Shown here one piece after another: positions 1 through 8,268 of a DNA stretch of 64,000 bases. Each line of letters starts with the position of its first letter. Position 1 is the first letter of the stretch. The DNA lies in assembly GCA_050012855.1 (NCBI GenBank), contig JBEKGJ010000009.1, forward strand, positions 35,806-99,805, in the 5' to 3' direction. A program made the position numbers and the translations under genes. The notes under the pieces are model-generated. The model saw only the letters and a list, made by a program, of their open reading frames with translations. It was not told the DNA's origin and made no database searches. The DNA comes from JAJXZJ01 sp050012855 (GTDB lineage: Bacteria > Verrucomicrobiota > Verrucomicrobiia > Limisphaerales > J093).

Positions 1-375
1 GGCTATTTCTACCTGCCGGGACGGAAGCCCGGCAGCGTGGACAGTTGGACCAAGCCCTACGGCACGTCTGAATGGTTTTACCGCAGCAAGCTCGGGCAGG
101 GCACCAACGCGGCGGCGCCGATCCTAATCGACAAGAACCAGGCGACCGGTCCGGTGGCGACGAACATGCTCGATCCGCGGCTGAACTGGTACACGGATTA
201 CAACGGCCGCAAGGTGCCGACGGGCACGCATCGCGTCACCGGCGGGATCCCGGAGGGAGGCAATCTGCTCTTCGAGGATGGCCATGTGGGGTGGTATGGG
301 GCTCACACGCTCCAGCTCGGCGGGGGGCCGCTGGGCACGTGGGAGTGTTACTTCCGCGTCCCGCTCAGCAACTGA
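1..375 (+). CDS. Prepilin-type protein, C-terminal part (5' end outside window)
   Basis: The reading frame is open from the first base to a TGA at 373-375, so only the last 124 residues are visible. The C-terminus contains HRVTGGIPEGG followed by NLLFEDGHVGWYG. This is the 'H...G.N.LF.DGHV' ending typical of the prepilin-like (DUF1559/H-X9-DG type) proteins that verrucomicrobia and planctomycetes encode in large numbers. The N-terminal methylation motif expected for the family would lie upstream of the window and cannot be checked. Such proteins are thought to be processed by a prepilin peptidase, but individual functions are unknown. Family assignment is by C-terminal pattern only. Confidence 0.7.
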   Translation, partial: GYFYLPGRKPGSVDSWTKPYGTSEWFYRSKLGQGTNAAAPILIDKNQATGPVATNMLDPRLNWYTDYNGRKVPTGTHRVTGGIPEGGNLLFEDGHVGWYGAHTLQLGGGPLGTWECYFRVPLSN

Positions 376-609
376 ACCTCGGCGCGTCGTGAGGAGGACT
401 CGTCCAGCGAGGGTGGTTTTCGGAGTTGATTCGTCGGCGGGGTGAGTGTCCCCGCGAGCCGTGTTGGCGAGCCCACGTCGAGCCGGCTCGTCAGAGTCTC
501 GCCCCACCACCTCCGGCCAATACGCGCCCGGGCGAAGGGTTGCATCTCCGGGAATTCGCCGTACAATTCCTCTCGGCCGTGGTGGCCGTCCCATCATCGC
601 CAGCACACC

Positions 610-3252
610 ATGGACCTGAATAAGTTCACCGAGAAATCCCAGTCAGCCATCGCCGAGGCCCAGGACCTCGCCACCCGCTCACAACACCAAGCCGTGGACG
701 TCGAGCATCTCGCGCTCGCGCTCCTCGAACAGGAGGGCGGACTCGTGCCGCGCCTGTTCGAGCGGGCCGGGGTTGCCCCCGATTTGCTGAAGGCGCGAAT
801 TCAGGAGGAACTTGGCCGGTTGCCGCGCGTCAGCGGCGACAGCGCGGCGGGGCAGGGGATTTATGTCACCCAACGCCTCAACAAGCTGCTCGTGCTTGCC
901 CAGGACGAGGCCAAAAAGCTGAAGGACGAGTACGTCAGTGTCGAGCACCTGGTAGTGGCGATGTTCGCGGAACCCGCCGGCTCGCCGATTGCCAGGATTT
1001 TCAAGGCGCTCGGCATCAAGCGCGACGGCTTCTTGAAGGCCTTGACCGAAGTGCGCGGCAACCAGCGCGTCACGAGCGCGAACCCCGAAGGCACCTACGA
1101 GGCGCTCGAGAAATACGGCCGCGATCTCACCCGCCTCGCCCAGCAGGGCAAGCTCGACCCGGTCATCGGCCGCGACATGGAAATCCGCCGCTGCACGCAG
1201 GTCCTCTCGCGCCGGACGAAGAACAACCCGGTGTTGATCGGCGAACCGGGCGTCGGCAAGACGGCGATCGTGGAAGGCCTGGCCCGTCGGATCGTCGCCG
1301 GCGACGTGCCCGACAGCCTCAAGGACAAGCGCATCGTCGCGCTCGATCTGGGCGCGCTGATCGCCGGGGCGAAGTTTCGAGGCGAGTTCGAGGAGCGTCT
1401 CAAGGCCGTGCTCCAGGAAGTGGCCAAGGCGCAAGGGCGGATCATTCTGTTCATTGATGAGATTCACACGGTCGTGGGCGCGGGGAAGGCCGAGGGCGCG
1501 ATGGACGCCGGCAACATGCTCAAGCCGATGCTGGCGCGGGGCGAACTTCATTGCATCGGCGCCACCACGCTCGAGGAGCACCGGAAATACATCGAAAAAG
1601 ACGCCGCGCTCGAACGGCGCTTTCAACCGGTGATGGTCAACGAACCGAGCGTCGAGGACACCATTTCCATCCTGCGCGGGCTGCGCGAACGTTACGAATT
1701 GCACCACGGCGTCCACATCCAGGACAGCGCGCTGGTGGCCGCGGCGCAACTCTCGCACCGTTACATCACTGACCGGTTCCTGCCGGACAAGGCGATTGAT
1801 CTGATTGACGAATCCGCCGCCAAGCTCCGCACGGAAATGGAGTCCATGCCGGAGGAACTGGAGCAGCTCGAGCGCAAGCTGATGCAGCTCGAAATCGAGC
1901 GCGAAGCGTTGCGCAAGGAAAAGGACCAGGCCAGCAAGGAACGCCTCGCCGTGCTCGAAAAGCAAATCGCCGAGGTGAAGCACGACCGCGACGCGCTCAA
2001 GGCCCAATGGCAGAACGAGAAGAGTTCCATCGGCGACGTCCAGCGGCTCCGCGGGGCGATCGAGGTCGCCCGCAACGAAATGGAGCAGGCCCAGCGGAAA
2101 GGCGATCTGACCCGCGTCGCCGAGTTCAAGTACGGCAAACTGCCCGGCCTGGAACAACAGCTCAAAGGCCTTGAGGCGGGCGCCCGCGGTCCCCGGGCGG
2201 CAGGTGGCAAGGCCGCCGGCGGACCAGCGCGGCTGCTGCAAGAGGAGGTCACCCCCGACGAAGTCGCCGAGGTCGTGGCGCGCTGGACGGGCATTCCTGT
2301 CGCCCGGTTGCTCGAAGGCGAAAGGGAGAAACTGCTTCGCCTCGATGAGATTCTCCACGAGCGCGTCATCGGTCAGAACGAAGCCGTGCAGGCCGTCGCC
2401 GACGCGGTCATCCGCGCCCGGTCCGGCCTCAAGGACCCCAAGCGGCCGATCGGCTCGTTCATTTTCCTCGGCCCCACCGGGGTTGGCAAAACCGAGCTCG
2501 CCCGCGCCCTCGCGGAGTCGCTGTTCGACAGCGAGGAGAACATCGTGCGCCTGGACATGAGCGAGTACATGGAGAAACACGCGGTCGCCCGGCTGATCGG
2601 CGCGCCGCCGGGCTACGTCGGCTACGAGGAAGGCGGCCAGCTCACCGAGGCGGTTCGGCGGCGGCCCTATTGCGTCGTGCTGTTCGATGAGATCGAGAAG
2701 GCCCACAGTGACGTGTTCAATGTCTTCCTGCAAATCCTGGATGACGGGCGTTTGACCGACAGCCAGGGCCGCACAGTGGACTTCCGCAACACGATCATCA
2801 TCATGACCTCGAACATCGGCAGCCCGCTGCTGATCGAGAACGCGAGCGAGTCGGGAGAAATTGCGGAGAACATCCGCAAGCAGGTGCTGGCCGAGTTGCG
2901 GCGCCATTTTCGGCCCGAGTTTCTGAACCGCGTGGATGAAACGGTCCTGTTCAAACCGCTTACGCTGGCGGACATCAAGAAGATCGTGGACCTTCAGCTC
3001 GACCTGCTGCGTGCGCGCCTGACGGACCGGCACATCGAGCTGGTGTTAAGCGACGCAGCGAAGGAACACATCGCCCGCGAAGGCTATGACCCGGTCTATG
3101 GCGCGCGGCCGTTGAAGCGGTTCCTGCAGCGCGCGGTGGAAACGACGCTGTCGCGCAAGCTGATTGCCGGCGAAGTGCCGGACCACAGCCGGGTGACGGT
3201 GGATTTCAAGAAAGGCGAACTCGTCTTCGAGATCAAGCCGGGGAAGAAGTAA
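610..3252 (+). CDS. clpB: ATP-dependent disaggregase ClpB (Hsp100)
   Basis: 880 aa, normal ClpB length. ClpB is a hexameric AAA+ ATPase that rescues aggregated proteins together with DnaK. Visible parts: Clp N-domain (about residues 1-145, starting MDLNKFTEKSQ), first AAA module with Walker A GEPGVGKT near residue 211 and Walker B ILFIDEIHT near 280, the long coiled-coil middle domain (about 410-530) that separates ClpB from ClpA/ClpC, and a second AAA module with Walker A GPTGVGKT near 621 and VLFDEIEKA near 690. A Gly/Ala-rich linker (GARGPRAAGGKAAGG) at about 523-537 joins the middle domain to the second module and looks lineage-specific. The frame is open upstream to 442, but the conserved MDLNKF start at 610 is chosen. 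The last 70 bp are duplicated at 4203-4272. Confidence 0.97.
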   Translation: MDLNKFTEKSQSAIAEAQDLATRSQHQAVDVEHLALALLEQEGGLVPRLFERAGVAPDLLKARIQEELGRLPRVSGDSAAGQGIYVTQRLNKLLVLAQDEAKKLKDEYVSVEHLVVAMFAEPAGSPIARIFKALGIKRDGFLKALTEVRGNQRVTSANPEGTYEALEKYGRDLTRLAQQGKLDPVIGRDMEIRRCTQVLSRRTKNNPVLIGEPGVGKTAIVEGLARRIVAGDVPDSLKDKRIVALDLGALIAGAKFRGEFEERLKAVLQEVAKAQGRIILFIDEIHTVVGAGKAEGAMDAGNMLKPMLARGELHCIGATTLEEHRKYIEKDAALERRFQPVMVNEPSVEDTISILRGLRERYELHHGVHIQDSALVAAAQLSHRYITDRFLPDKAIDLIDESAAKLRTEMESMPEELEQLERKLMQLEIEREALRKEKDQASKERLAVLEKQIAEVKHDRDALKAQWQNEKSSIGDVQRLRGAIEVARNEMEQAQRKGDLTRVAEFKYGKLPGLEQQLKGLEAGARGPRAAGGKAAGGPARLLQEEVTPDEVAEVVARWTGIPVARLLEGEREKLLRLDEILHERVIGQNEAVQAVADAVIRARSGLKDPKRPIGSFIFLGPTGVGKTELARALAESLFDSEENIVRLDMSEYMEKHAVARLIGAPPGYVGYEEGGQLTEAVRRRPYCVVLFDEIEKAHSDVFNVFLQILDDGRLTDSQGRTVDFRNTIIIMTSNIGSPLLIENASESGEIAENIRKQVLAELRRHFRPEFLNRVDETVLFKPLTLADIKKIVDLQLDLLRARLTDRHIELVLSDAAKEHIAREGYDPVYGARPLKRFLQRAVETTLSRKLIAGEVPDHSRVTVDFKKGELVFEIKPGKK
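3181..3250 (+). repeat. 70-bp direct repeat, copy 1 (clpB 3' end)
   Basis: These bases encode the end of ClpB (DHSRVTVDFKKGELVFEIKP then GKK). They recur at 4203-4272 with a single difference (G at 3231, A at 4253). The two copies bracket the MNT/HEPN pair. Confidence 0.95.
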
Positions 3253-3369
3253 TCTGGACCTGTCGTCTATCCTGAGCCGCCCCGACTGGCGATCCCTTGG
3301 CAGCATGGCCAGTTTGGCGGAAGCGCAGTCGAGCCACTGCTTTCTTCCCATCACGAGGCGGGTCATGCT

Positions 3370-3702
3370 ATGTTGTGCTCCGTGAGAACCATTGACCAGA
3401 ACCTGCTCGACGAAGTCACCCATCGTTTGGCCAACGAACTCCATCCGGACGGCATCTGGCTTTTTGGTTCCCATGCCTGGGGAGTCCCCGATGAAGGCAG
3501 CGATTTGGACCTTTTCGTGGTCGTGCCCGAAAGCGACGAGCCGCCGGTCCAGCGCATGAGACGGGCACATCGTTGCCTGCGGGGGCTTGGTCTCGCCAAA
3601 GACGTGCTCGTCAAAACCCGCCAGGATTTCGACCGTTTGCGGGCGTTGCCTTCCACGCTGGACTACCTCGTCTTCCACCGGGGCCGGAAGCTTTATGGAT
3701 GA
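3370..3702 (+). CDS. MNT-family minimal nucleotidyltransferase (antitoxin of MNT/HEPN pair)
   Basis: 110 aa, usual size for a stand-alone minimal nucleotidyltransferase. The active-site signature is complete: GSHAWG at residues 33-38 followed by SDLDLFVVV from residue 44, i.e. GS-x(9)-SDxD with two metal-binding aspartates. In characterised MNT/HEPN modules the MNT protein neutralises the HEPN toxin by adding AMP near its catalytic site. The stop codon overlaps the start of the downstream HEPN gene by 8 nt, so the two are translationally coupled. The pair sits directly behind clpB, between two copies of the clpB 3' end, which suggests arrival as a cassette. Family call is firm; the antitoxin role is inferred from the family. 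Confidence 0.88.
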   Translation: MLCSVRTIDQNLLDEVTHRLANELHPDGIWLFGSHAWGVPDEGSDLDLFVVVPESDEPPVQRMRRAHRCLRGLGLAKDVLVKTRQDFDRLRALPSTLDYLVFHRGRKLYG

Positions 3703-4111
3703 CACCAAGCGCGAGTGGGTGCGGACGTGGCTGATCAAAGCGCACAGCGATTTGCGCTCGGCCCGAGCGCTGGTAGCCCTGCCTGAACCGGCCACCGACA
3801 CGGCCATCTACCACTGCCAGCAAGCTGCGGAAAAGACGCTCAAAGGCTGGCTTGCCTTCCGCGACCAACCGCTGGAACGAACCCACGACCTGGAGCGATT
3901 GCTGGAACTCGCAACGGCGCTCGACCCCGTGTTCGCTATCTTGGAAACAGCGACCGAAGTTCTCAATCCCTACGCCACCGCCTTCCGCTACCCCGACACG
4001 CCGGGCGTGGAATTTCCCTCCATTACGGAAGTCACCACCGCTATCGAACACGCCCAAGCCATCTACGATTTCGTTCTCCAGCGAGTCCGACCCGAGATGC
4101 ACCTGAGTTGA
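3695..4111 (+). CDS. HEPN-domain protein (putative RNase toxin partner of MNT)
   Basis: 138 aa, all-helical HEPN domain. Recognisable features are an N-terminal helix with WLIKAHSDLRSARAL, the core IYHCQQAAEKTLKGWLAF (residues about 38-55; pattern xxxCQQAAEKxLKxxL) and RTHDLERLLELA. HEPN proteins paired with an MNT protein are typically RNases silenced by the partner. The ATG at 3695 overlaps the MNT stop by 8 nt; longer starts in this frame would lie inside the MNT gene and are not credible. No frameshift or loss is visible, so unlike the other two TA loci in this window this pair looks intact. Confidence 0.85.
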   Translation: MDDTKREWVRTWLIKAHSDLRSARALVALPEPATDTAIYHCQQAAEKTLKGWLAFRDQPLERTHDLERLLELATALDPVFAILETATEVLNPYATAFRYPDTPGVEFPSITEVTTAIEHAQAIYDFVLQRVRPEMHLS

Positions 4112-4202
4112 GGAACTCACGCGGAGGACCCGATTGCCCGTATTGGGGCTCCTTTTCGTGTTGTTCGGGCATTTCGCTGTCTCGATCTTCAGCAAGATCA
4201 CC

Positions 4203-4272
4203 GACCACAGCCGGGTGACGGTGGATTTCAAGAAAGGCGAACTCGTCTTCGAAATCAAGCCGGGGAAGAAGT
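4203..4272 (+). repeat. 70-bp direct repeat, copy 2 (orphan clpB 3' fragment)
   Basis: 69 of 70 bases match 3181-3250. The copy is not attached to a clpB body. It continues into unrelated sequence after the Lys-Lys codons (GTGG here, GTAA in clpB), so it is a pseudogene fragment. It marks the right edge of the MNT/HEPN segment. Confidence 0.95.
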
Positions 4273-4353
4273 GGCGCCCGGCCGGCTTGCCGGCTTGCCG
4301 GAGCTGGTGGAACGGCGGTTGCGTTCATCCCAACGGAAGGATACGGTAGCGCC

Positions 4354-4572
4354 ATGCGAGCCGAATTCACTGCCGTCATCGAGCCCGCCGAGGAAGGCGG
4401 CTACTGGGCGATCTGTCCGGAAGTTCCGGGAGCCAACGGCCAGGGGGAGACAATTGCCGAAACCAAGCGAAGCCTCGCGGCCGCCATTCAGCTCATCTTG
4501 GAGGATCGCCGGGAGGATGCGATGCGCGGTCTGCCGGAGGACGCCATTCGGGATGTCGTGGCTGTTCCGTGA
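4354..4572 (+). CDS. hicB: HicB-family antitoxin
   Basis: 72 aa. The N-terminal half is the HicB partial RNase H-like fold: FTAVIEPAEEGGYWAICPEV, then PGANGQGETIAETKRSLAAAIQ. In HicAB modules HicB binds and blocks the mRNA-interferase HicA. A helical tail rather than an obvious DNA-binding domain follows. A GGAAGGA stretch lies about 14 nt upstream of the ATG. The downstream hicA reading frame starts at a GTG overlapping the hicB stop (GTGA), but it is frameshifted. Only the antitoxin is therefore intact in this sequence. Confidence 0.85.
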   Translation: MRAEFTAVIEPAEEGGYWAICPEVPGANGQGETIAETKRSLAAAIQLILEDRREDAMRGLPEDAIRDVVAVP

Positions 4573-4755
4573 AACGCCACCGCCTGTTCAGGCACCTGCG
4601 CCGACACGGCTGCTACCTCAAACGCGAAGGCGCGGCCCACTCGCTCTGGGCAAATCCGGTCAACGGCGTGGTTGAAGCCGTGCCGCGACACTGAAATCAA
4701 GGACAACCTGGCGCGAAAGGTCTGCCGCCGCCTTGGCTTGCCTGATCCAAACTGA
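4569..4755 (+). pseudogene. hicA: HicA-like mRNA interferase toxin, frameshifted
   Basis: From the GTG at 4569 the frame reads VKRHRLFRHLRRHGCYLKRE then GAAHSLWANPVNGVVEAVPRH, the N-terminal two thirds of HicA including the Gly-His-type core (here GAAHSLW). It then stops at 4692-4694. The missing end, EIKDNLARKVCRRLGLPDPN, continues in another frame from 4693 to the stop at 4753-4755. Restoring two bases (AC) in the GACACTGAA context would give an uninterrupted 62-residue HicA, the normal size. Either the toxin is inactivated or the assembly has a 2-nt error. Confidence 0.82.
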
Positions 4756-4967
4756 GGCGCAACCGGTGCTCACTTCGGGCGCGGGGCCGCGCAGGATGGA
4801 GATTGCCGAAGGAGGCGGGCACCACGATGAAGCGCGCGGCGGGGCGCGTTCCGACTGACCGGGCTTGGGCGGGACTCGCGCTGGTCACGCCATTTCGTGC
4901 GGCGAACGGCACCCTGAATTGCCTGGTCAGATGGCCCGAGAAATGCTACTTTATAGGCCAGGTCATC

Positions 4968-5942
4968 ATGAACTTCAGTGCTGGGCCGATTCGGGCAGAA
5001 GTCCCGCGCAAGGCACGAGGTTTACCCGGGCTCCCTTCGCCTCTGGCGCGTTCGGTTGACGGGCATCCGCCTGCCGGAGATCAGGTTGCGGGCGGGGGAA
5101 TTCACCGCATTGGCTTCACGCTCATCGAACTTCTGGTGGTCATTGCCATCATCGCGATCCTGGCCGCACTGCTGTTGCCGGCGCTCCAACGGGCCAAGGT
5201 GGCGGCGGACGCGGTGGTGTGCCGAAGCAACCTGCATCAGTGGGGATTGGGCCTGCGAATGTACGTGGATGATTTCCACTACTACCCGCCTTACGAGATG
5301 AGCGACGTGGATTACGGACCCCAAATATACTGGCACCAACGGTTGGAACCCTATACTCGCACCAAGTGGGTCAATTGGACTGACGGACCCTATCCGCACG
5401 GCATCCAAGTATGCCCCAGCTACGCCAAGTTGAGGGGAATGCTTAATGATGGTTCGGTTGGCAGCTACGGGTACAACAGCATCGGGCTGCCCTATGCCCT
5501 CAACGGATCAACCCTTGGTCTGGGGTTGGGGGGAGACCCACAACCATCCAACACGTCGGTTGGTCAGGTAAATCCCGGTGACATCCGCCTGATCGGTGAG
5601 GCTGAAGTGGTTCATCCCAGCGATATGATCGCCATTGGCGATGCTCCCCTGTGGGACTTCAGCATCGGGGGCGCATCTGTTCCGTTATTAAATCCTTGCA
5701 TGGGTGAGGCCGATCTGTGTGAAGTTTTTACAGACAATCCCCTCGACCTGACCGGTGCGCTTGCCATAGATCTACCCTACGACCTGGCCAATGCAGCTTT
5801 GGCGACCAGACGGCACGCCGGGCGGTGGATGATGGTGTTTTGCGATGGGCACACGGAGAGCCTCACGCTCAAGGCGCTGGTGGACATGCATCAAGACCAA
5901 GTCCGTCAGCGCTGGAATCGGGACAATCTCCCGCACCGGTGA
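4968..5942 (+). CDS. Prepilin-type N-terminal cleavage/methylation domain protein
   Basis: 324 aa. The type IV prepilin signal GFTLIELLVVIAIIAILAAL begins about 47 residues after the chosen ATG at 4968. It is followed by LLPALQRAKVAADAVVCRSN and LHQWGLGLRMYVDD, the usual verrucomicrobial pseudopilin start. Near the C-terminus, RRHAGRWMMVFCDGHTESL matches H-X9-DG exactly. Such proteins should be inserted in the inner membrane and cleaved before the Phe by a prepilin peptidase; individual functions are unknown. The start is uncertain: the frame is open upstream to 4803, and the leader before GFTLIE is unusually long for a prepilin, so a start nearer 5100 is possible. Confidence 0.85.
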   Translation: MNFSAGPIRAEVPRKARGLPGLPSPLARSVDGHPPAGDQVAGGGIHRIGFTLIELLVVIAIIAILAALLLPALQRAKVAADAVVCRSNLHQWGLGLRMYVDDFHYYPPYEMSDVDYGPQIYWHQRLEPYTRTKWVNWTDGPYPHGIQVCPSYAKLRGMLNDGSVGSYGYNSIGLPYALNGSTLGLGLGGDPQPSNTSVGQVNPGDIRLIGEAEVVHPSDMIAIGDAPLWDFSIGGASVPLLNPCMGEADLCEVFTDNPLDLTGALAIDLPYDLANAALATRRHAGRWMMVFCDGHTESLTLKALVDMHQDQVRQRWNRDNLPHR

Positions 5943-5990
5943 GAACTACAACCCGGACAAGCGATCATGATCCATTTGAAAGGACAATCC

Positions 5991-8024
5991 ATGACGACAA
6001 ACATGCTCGGTTTACTGGGCGGCTTGCTGGTGACGGCGCAACTGGCGGCTGGCGGAACCGATCCACTGGACCAGTGGCAGTGGCGTAATCCCTTGCCCAA
6101 TGGCAACTCAATTAGCGGCCTCACCTTCGCGGATGGCCAATTTCTGGCGGTGAGTGGAGGTGCGGTGGCCAGTTCACTGGACGGGACCAACTGGATAACT
6201 CACAACTGTGGACCGGTGGATACGGCCGGAACGACTTACGGGTTGGGCAGCGTGACCTACGGAAATGGGACATTCGTGGCGGCGGGCAGCGGCCGCACGC
6301 CGGGGGCGGACGGGTCATGTGGCGTCGTGTTTACCTCGACCAACGGCGTCGACTGGGTGGCTCAGCCCAAGCCGGCGGATCTGAGCGACATTGCGAGTGT
6401 GGTTTATGGAAACGGCCTGTTTGTGGCGGCGGCTGGTAGCACTGGAGCAGATCCAACCGTGGGAGGATATATTCTCACCTCACCGGACGGGGTCCAGTGG
6501 ACGCCGGTGTTCACCCGAGCTGGCATACAAGTTTTGGACTGGCCCCTTTTCTATGTCAATGGCGAGTTCTTTCTCCCAGCCCCTACCTCGGGTGCCATGA
6601 CGGGAACACTTTTCACCTCCACCGACGGCGTTGATTGGGCCTACGAGTACCTAAGTCCTTGGTTTTTCGGTTCAAGCGGCGTCGCTTTTGGCAACGGCAC
6701 TTATGTGCTGGTGGGCGGGAACGCACTCCTGACCTCGATGGACGGACAGACTTGGACCAAGCAGGCAAGCGGGTCAGCAGCCTCGCCTAACAGTGTGGCC
6801 TACGGGAACGGATTGTTTGTGACCGTCGGTATCGGTGTTTTCAGTTCGCCGGATGCGCAGAAGTGGACCCGCCGCACTTCAGGCGCCAGCCAGACCCTCT
6901 CCGAAATTGCGTATGGCAACGGTGTGTTTGTGGCCGACGGTAGCAGCGACGTTGTGGTTTCGACCAACGGTATAAACTGGCAGAGCCTGAATTCAAGCAT
7001 CACGACGGACGGGTTAATTGATGTTGCTTACGGCGGCGGCCGGTTCGTGGCCGTCGGGGGGGACGGTATGGTGCTTGGTTCGCCGGATGGAAGCCATTGG
7101 ACGAAGGAAATCTCCGCGACCAACATCGGCCTCAGTGCGCTGGCCGTGGGCGGGGGCACTTGGGTGGCGGTGGGTTACGACGGCGCGGTGGTCCGTTCCA
7201 CCAACGGTGTGGATTGGGAGACGGCCGATTCCGGAACCACCAGCTTTCTTATGGACATTGCTTACGGTCAGGGCCTTTTTGTGGCGGTGGGTGATCAAGG
7301 AACCGTCCTGACGTCCGCCAACGGAACCAACTGGGTCAGCGGCGATACTGGCATCAACGAGGCGCTCTGGAAGGTGGCCTACGGAAACGGGACGTTTGTG
7401 GTGAGCGGGGCGAGTGGGGAGGTGGCGGTTTCGACCAACGGCGTGGACTGGAGTCAGGGCACCAGCGGGACCGACCAAGGCTTCAGCGGGATGGCCTGGG
7501 GCAACGGCGTGTTTGTGGGCACGGACAGCACCAATGGGATCCTGCTTTCGATCAACGGCCTGGATTGGAACCCGGGCGCAACCGGCCCCTTACTATCTTG
7601 GCTTGGCTCCGTCAGGTTTGGGCACGGAACCTTTGTGGCGGTGGGACGATCAGGGACGATCATGACCTCAACCAACGGGGTGGACTGGGTCAACCGCAAT
7701 TCGGGGACAGGTAATGGTCTGTTGGCAGTGGCTTACGGCAACGGAACGTTTGTCACCGTGGGTTACGGCGGGACCATCCTCCAATCCGCCCAACTCGCCG
7801 ACACGCTGCTCACGCTGGGGCCAGTCACGCCGCTGCCGAATGGAACGGTGGCGGTGACAGTCAATGGCGCATTGGGCGACACCTGGCAAATCCAGGCCTC
7901 GACCAATCTGGTGGACTGGGCGCCGCTGACGAGCGTCACCATAACCAATGTGCCCATGCAGTTCTTTGACCAGGGCGCGACGAGTCTCAATCGGCGGTTT
8001 TATCGCGGCTTCAACCCCAATTAG
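5991..8024 (+). CDS. Secreted beta-propeller (BNR/YVTN-like repeat) protein
   Basis: 677 aa. An AAAGGA ribosome-binding site 7 nt upstream favours the ATG at 5991 over the in-frame ATG at 5967. A signal peptide (MTTNMLGLLGGLLVTAQLAAG) is followed by about a dozen repeats of roughly 40-50 residues. Each repeat carries variants of 'YGNGxFVAVG' and 'TSTNGVDW' (for example near 6241, 6391, 6691, 6901, 7261, 7381, 7621 and 7741), which fits one or two beta-propellers. The last ~75 residues (WQIQASTNLVDWAPLTSV ... RRFYRGF) match the 'ASTNLxxW ... FYR' C-terminal beta-sandwich common in exported verrucomicrobial proteins. No catalytic signature of a true sialidase is evident. It follows the prepilin-like gene at a 48-nt gap, possibly co-transcribed. 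Confidence 0.75.
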   Translation: MTTNMLGLLGGLLVTAQLAAGGTDPLDQWQWRNPLPNGNSISGLTFADGQFLAVSGGAVASSLDGTNWITHNCGPVDTAGTTYGLGSVTYGNGTFVAAGSGRTPGADGSCGVVFTSTNGVDWVAQPKPADLSDIASVVYGNGLFVAAAGSTGADPTVGGYILTSPDGVQWTPVFTRAGIQVLDWPLFYVNGEFFLPAPTSGAMTGTLFTSTDGVDWAYEYLSPWFFGSSGVAFGNGTYVLVGGNALLTSMDGQTWTKQASGSAASPNSVAYGNGLFVTVGIGVFSSPDAQKWTRRTSGASQTLSEIAYGNGVFVADGSSDVVVSTNGINWQSLNSSITTDGLIDVAYGGGRFVAVGGDGMVLGSPDGSHWTKEISATNIGLSALAVGGGTWVAVGYDGAVVRSTNGVDWETADSGTTSFLMDIAYGQGLFVAVGDQGTVLTSANGTNWVSGDTGINEALWKVAYGNGTFVVSGASGEVAVSTNGVDWSQGTSGTDQGFSGMAWGNGVFVGTDSTNGILLSINGLDWNPGATGPLLSWLGSVRFGHGTFVAVGRSGTIMTSTNGVDWVNRNSGTGNGLLAVAYGNGTFVTVGYGGTILQSAQLADTLLTLGPVTPLPNGTVAVTVNGALGDTWQIQASTNLVDWAPLTSVTITNVPMQFFDQGATSLNRRFYRGFNPN

Positions 8025-8268
8025 GGCGACGCCAGGCGCTGACTTCGAATCCGCGAAGTACCATCCGATGTTCGATAAGTTGAAAGTCACGCCAAAAGGC
8101 CGGGGGTCTTGCCCGGCGGTTCGTGTCGGCCGGGCGGTTACGCGGATACCACTGGCTGCACTCGGGGGGAGAATGCGGCGCTCTGCCGAGGCGCCGCTAC
8201 GGCGGTGGGTGCGGGGTTTCGCTTCCTGTTCTGCTCGCCAGGCCGGGCGTTTTGGTCCATCATCGGTC
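8025..8268. other. Intergenic region with GC-rich hairpin
   Basis: No gene seen. A GC-rich inverted repeat (GGCGC...GCGCC around 8174-8192) may act as a terminator or be a dispersed repeat unit. Confidence 0.4.

Noticed and set aside
551..570. GGAATT...AATTCC inverted repeat upstream of clpB as a possible heat-shock operator.
   Set aside because: Only a 6-bp stem, with no match to CIRCE or other known heat-shock operator sequences.
679..3033. Very long open frame on the minus strand opposite clpB (784 codons).
   Set aside because: It mirrors clpB codons in high-GC DNA, has low-complexity composition and no domain similarity; clpB itself is unmistakable.
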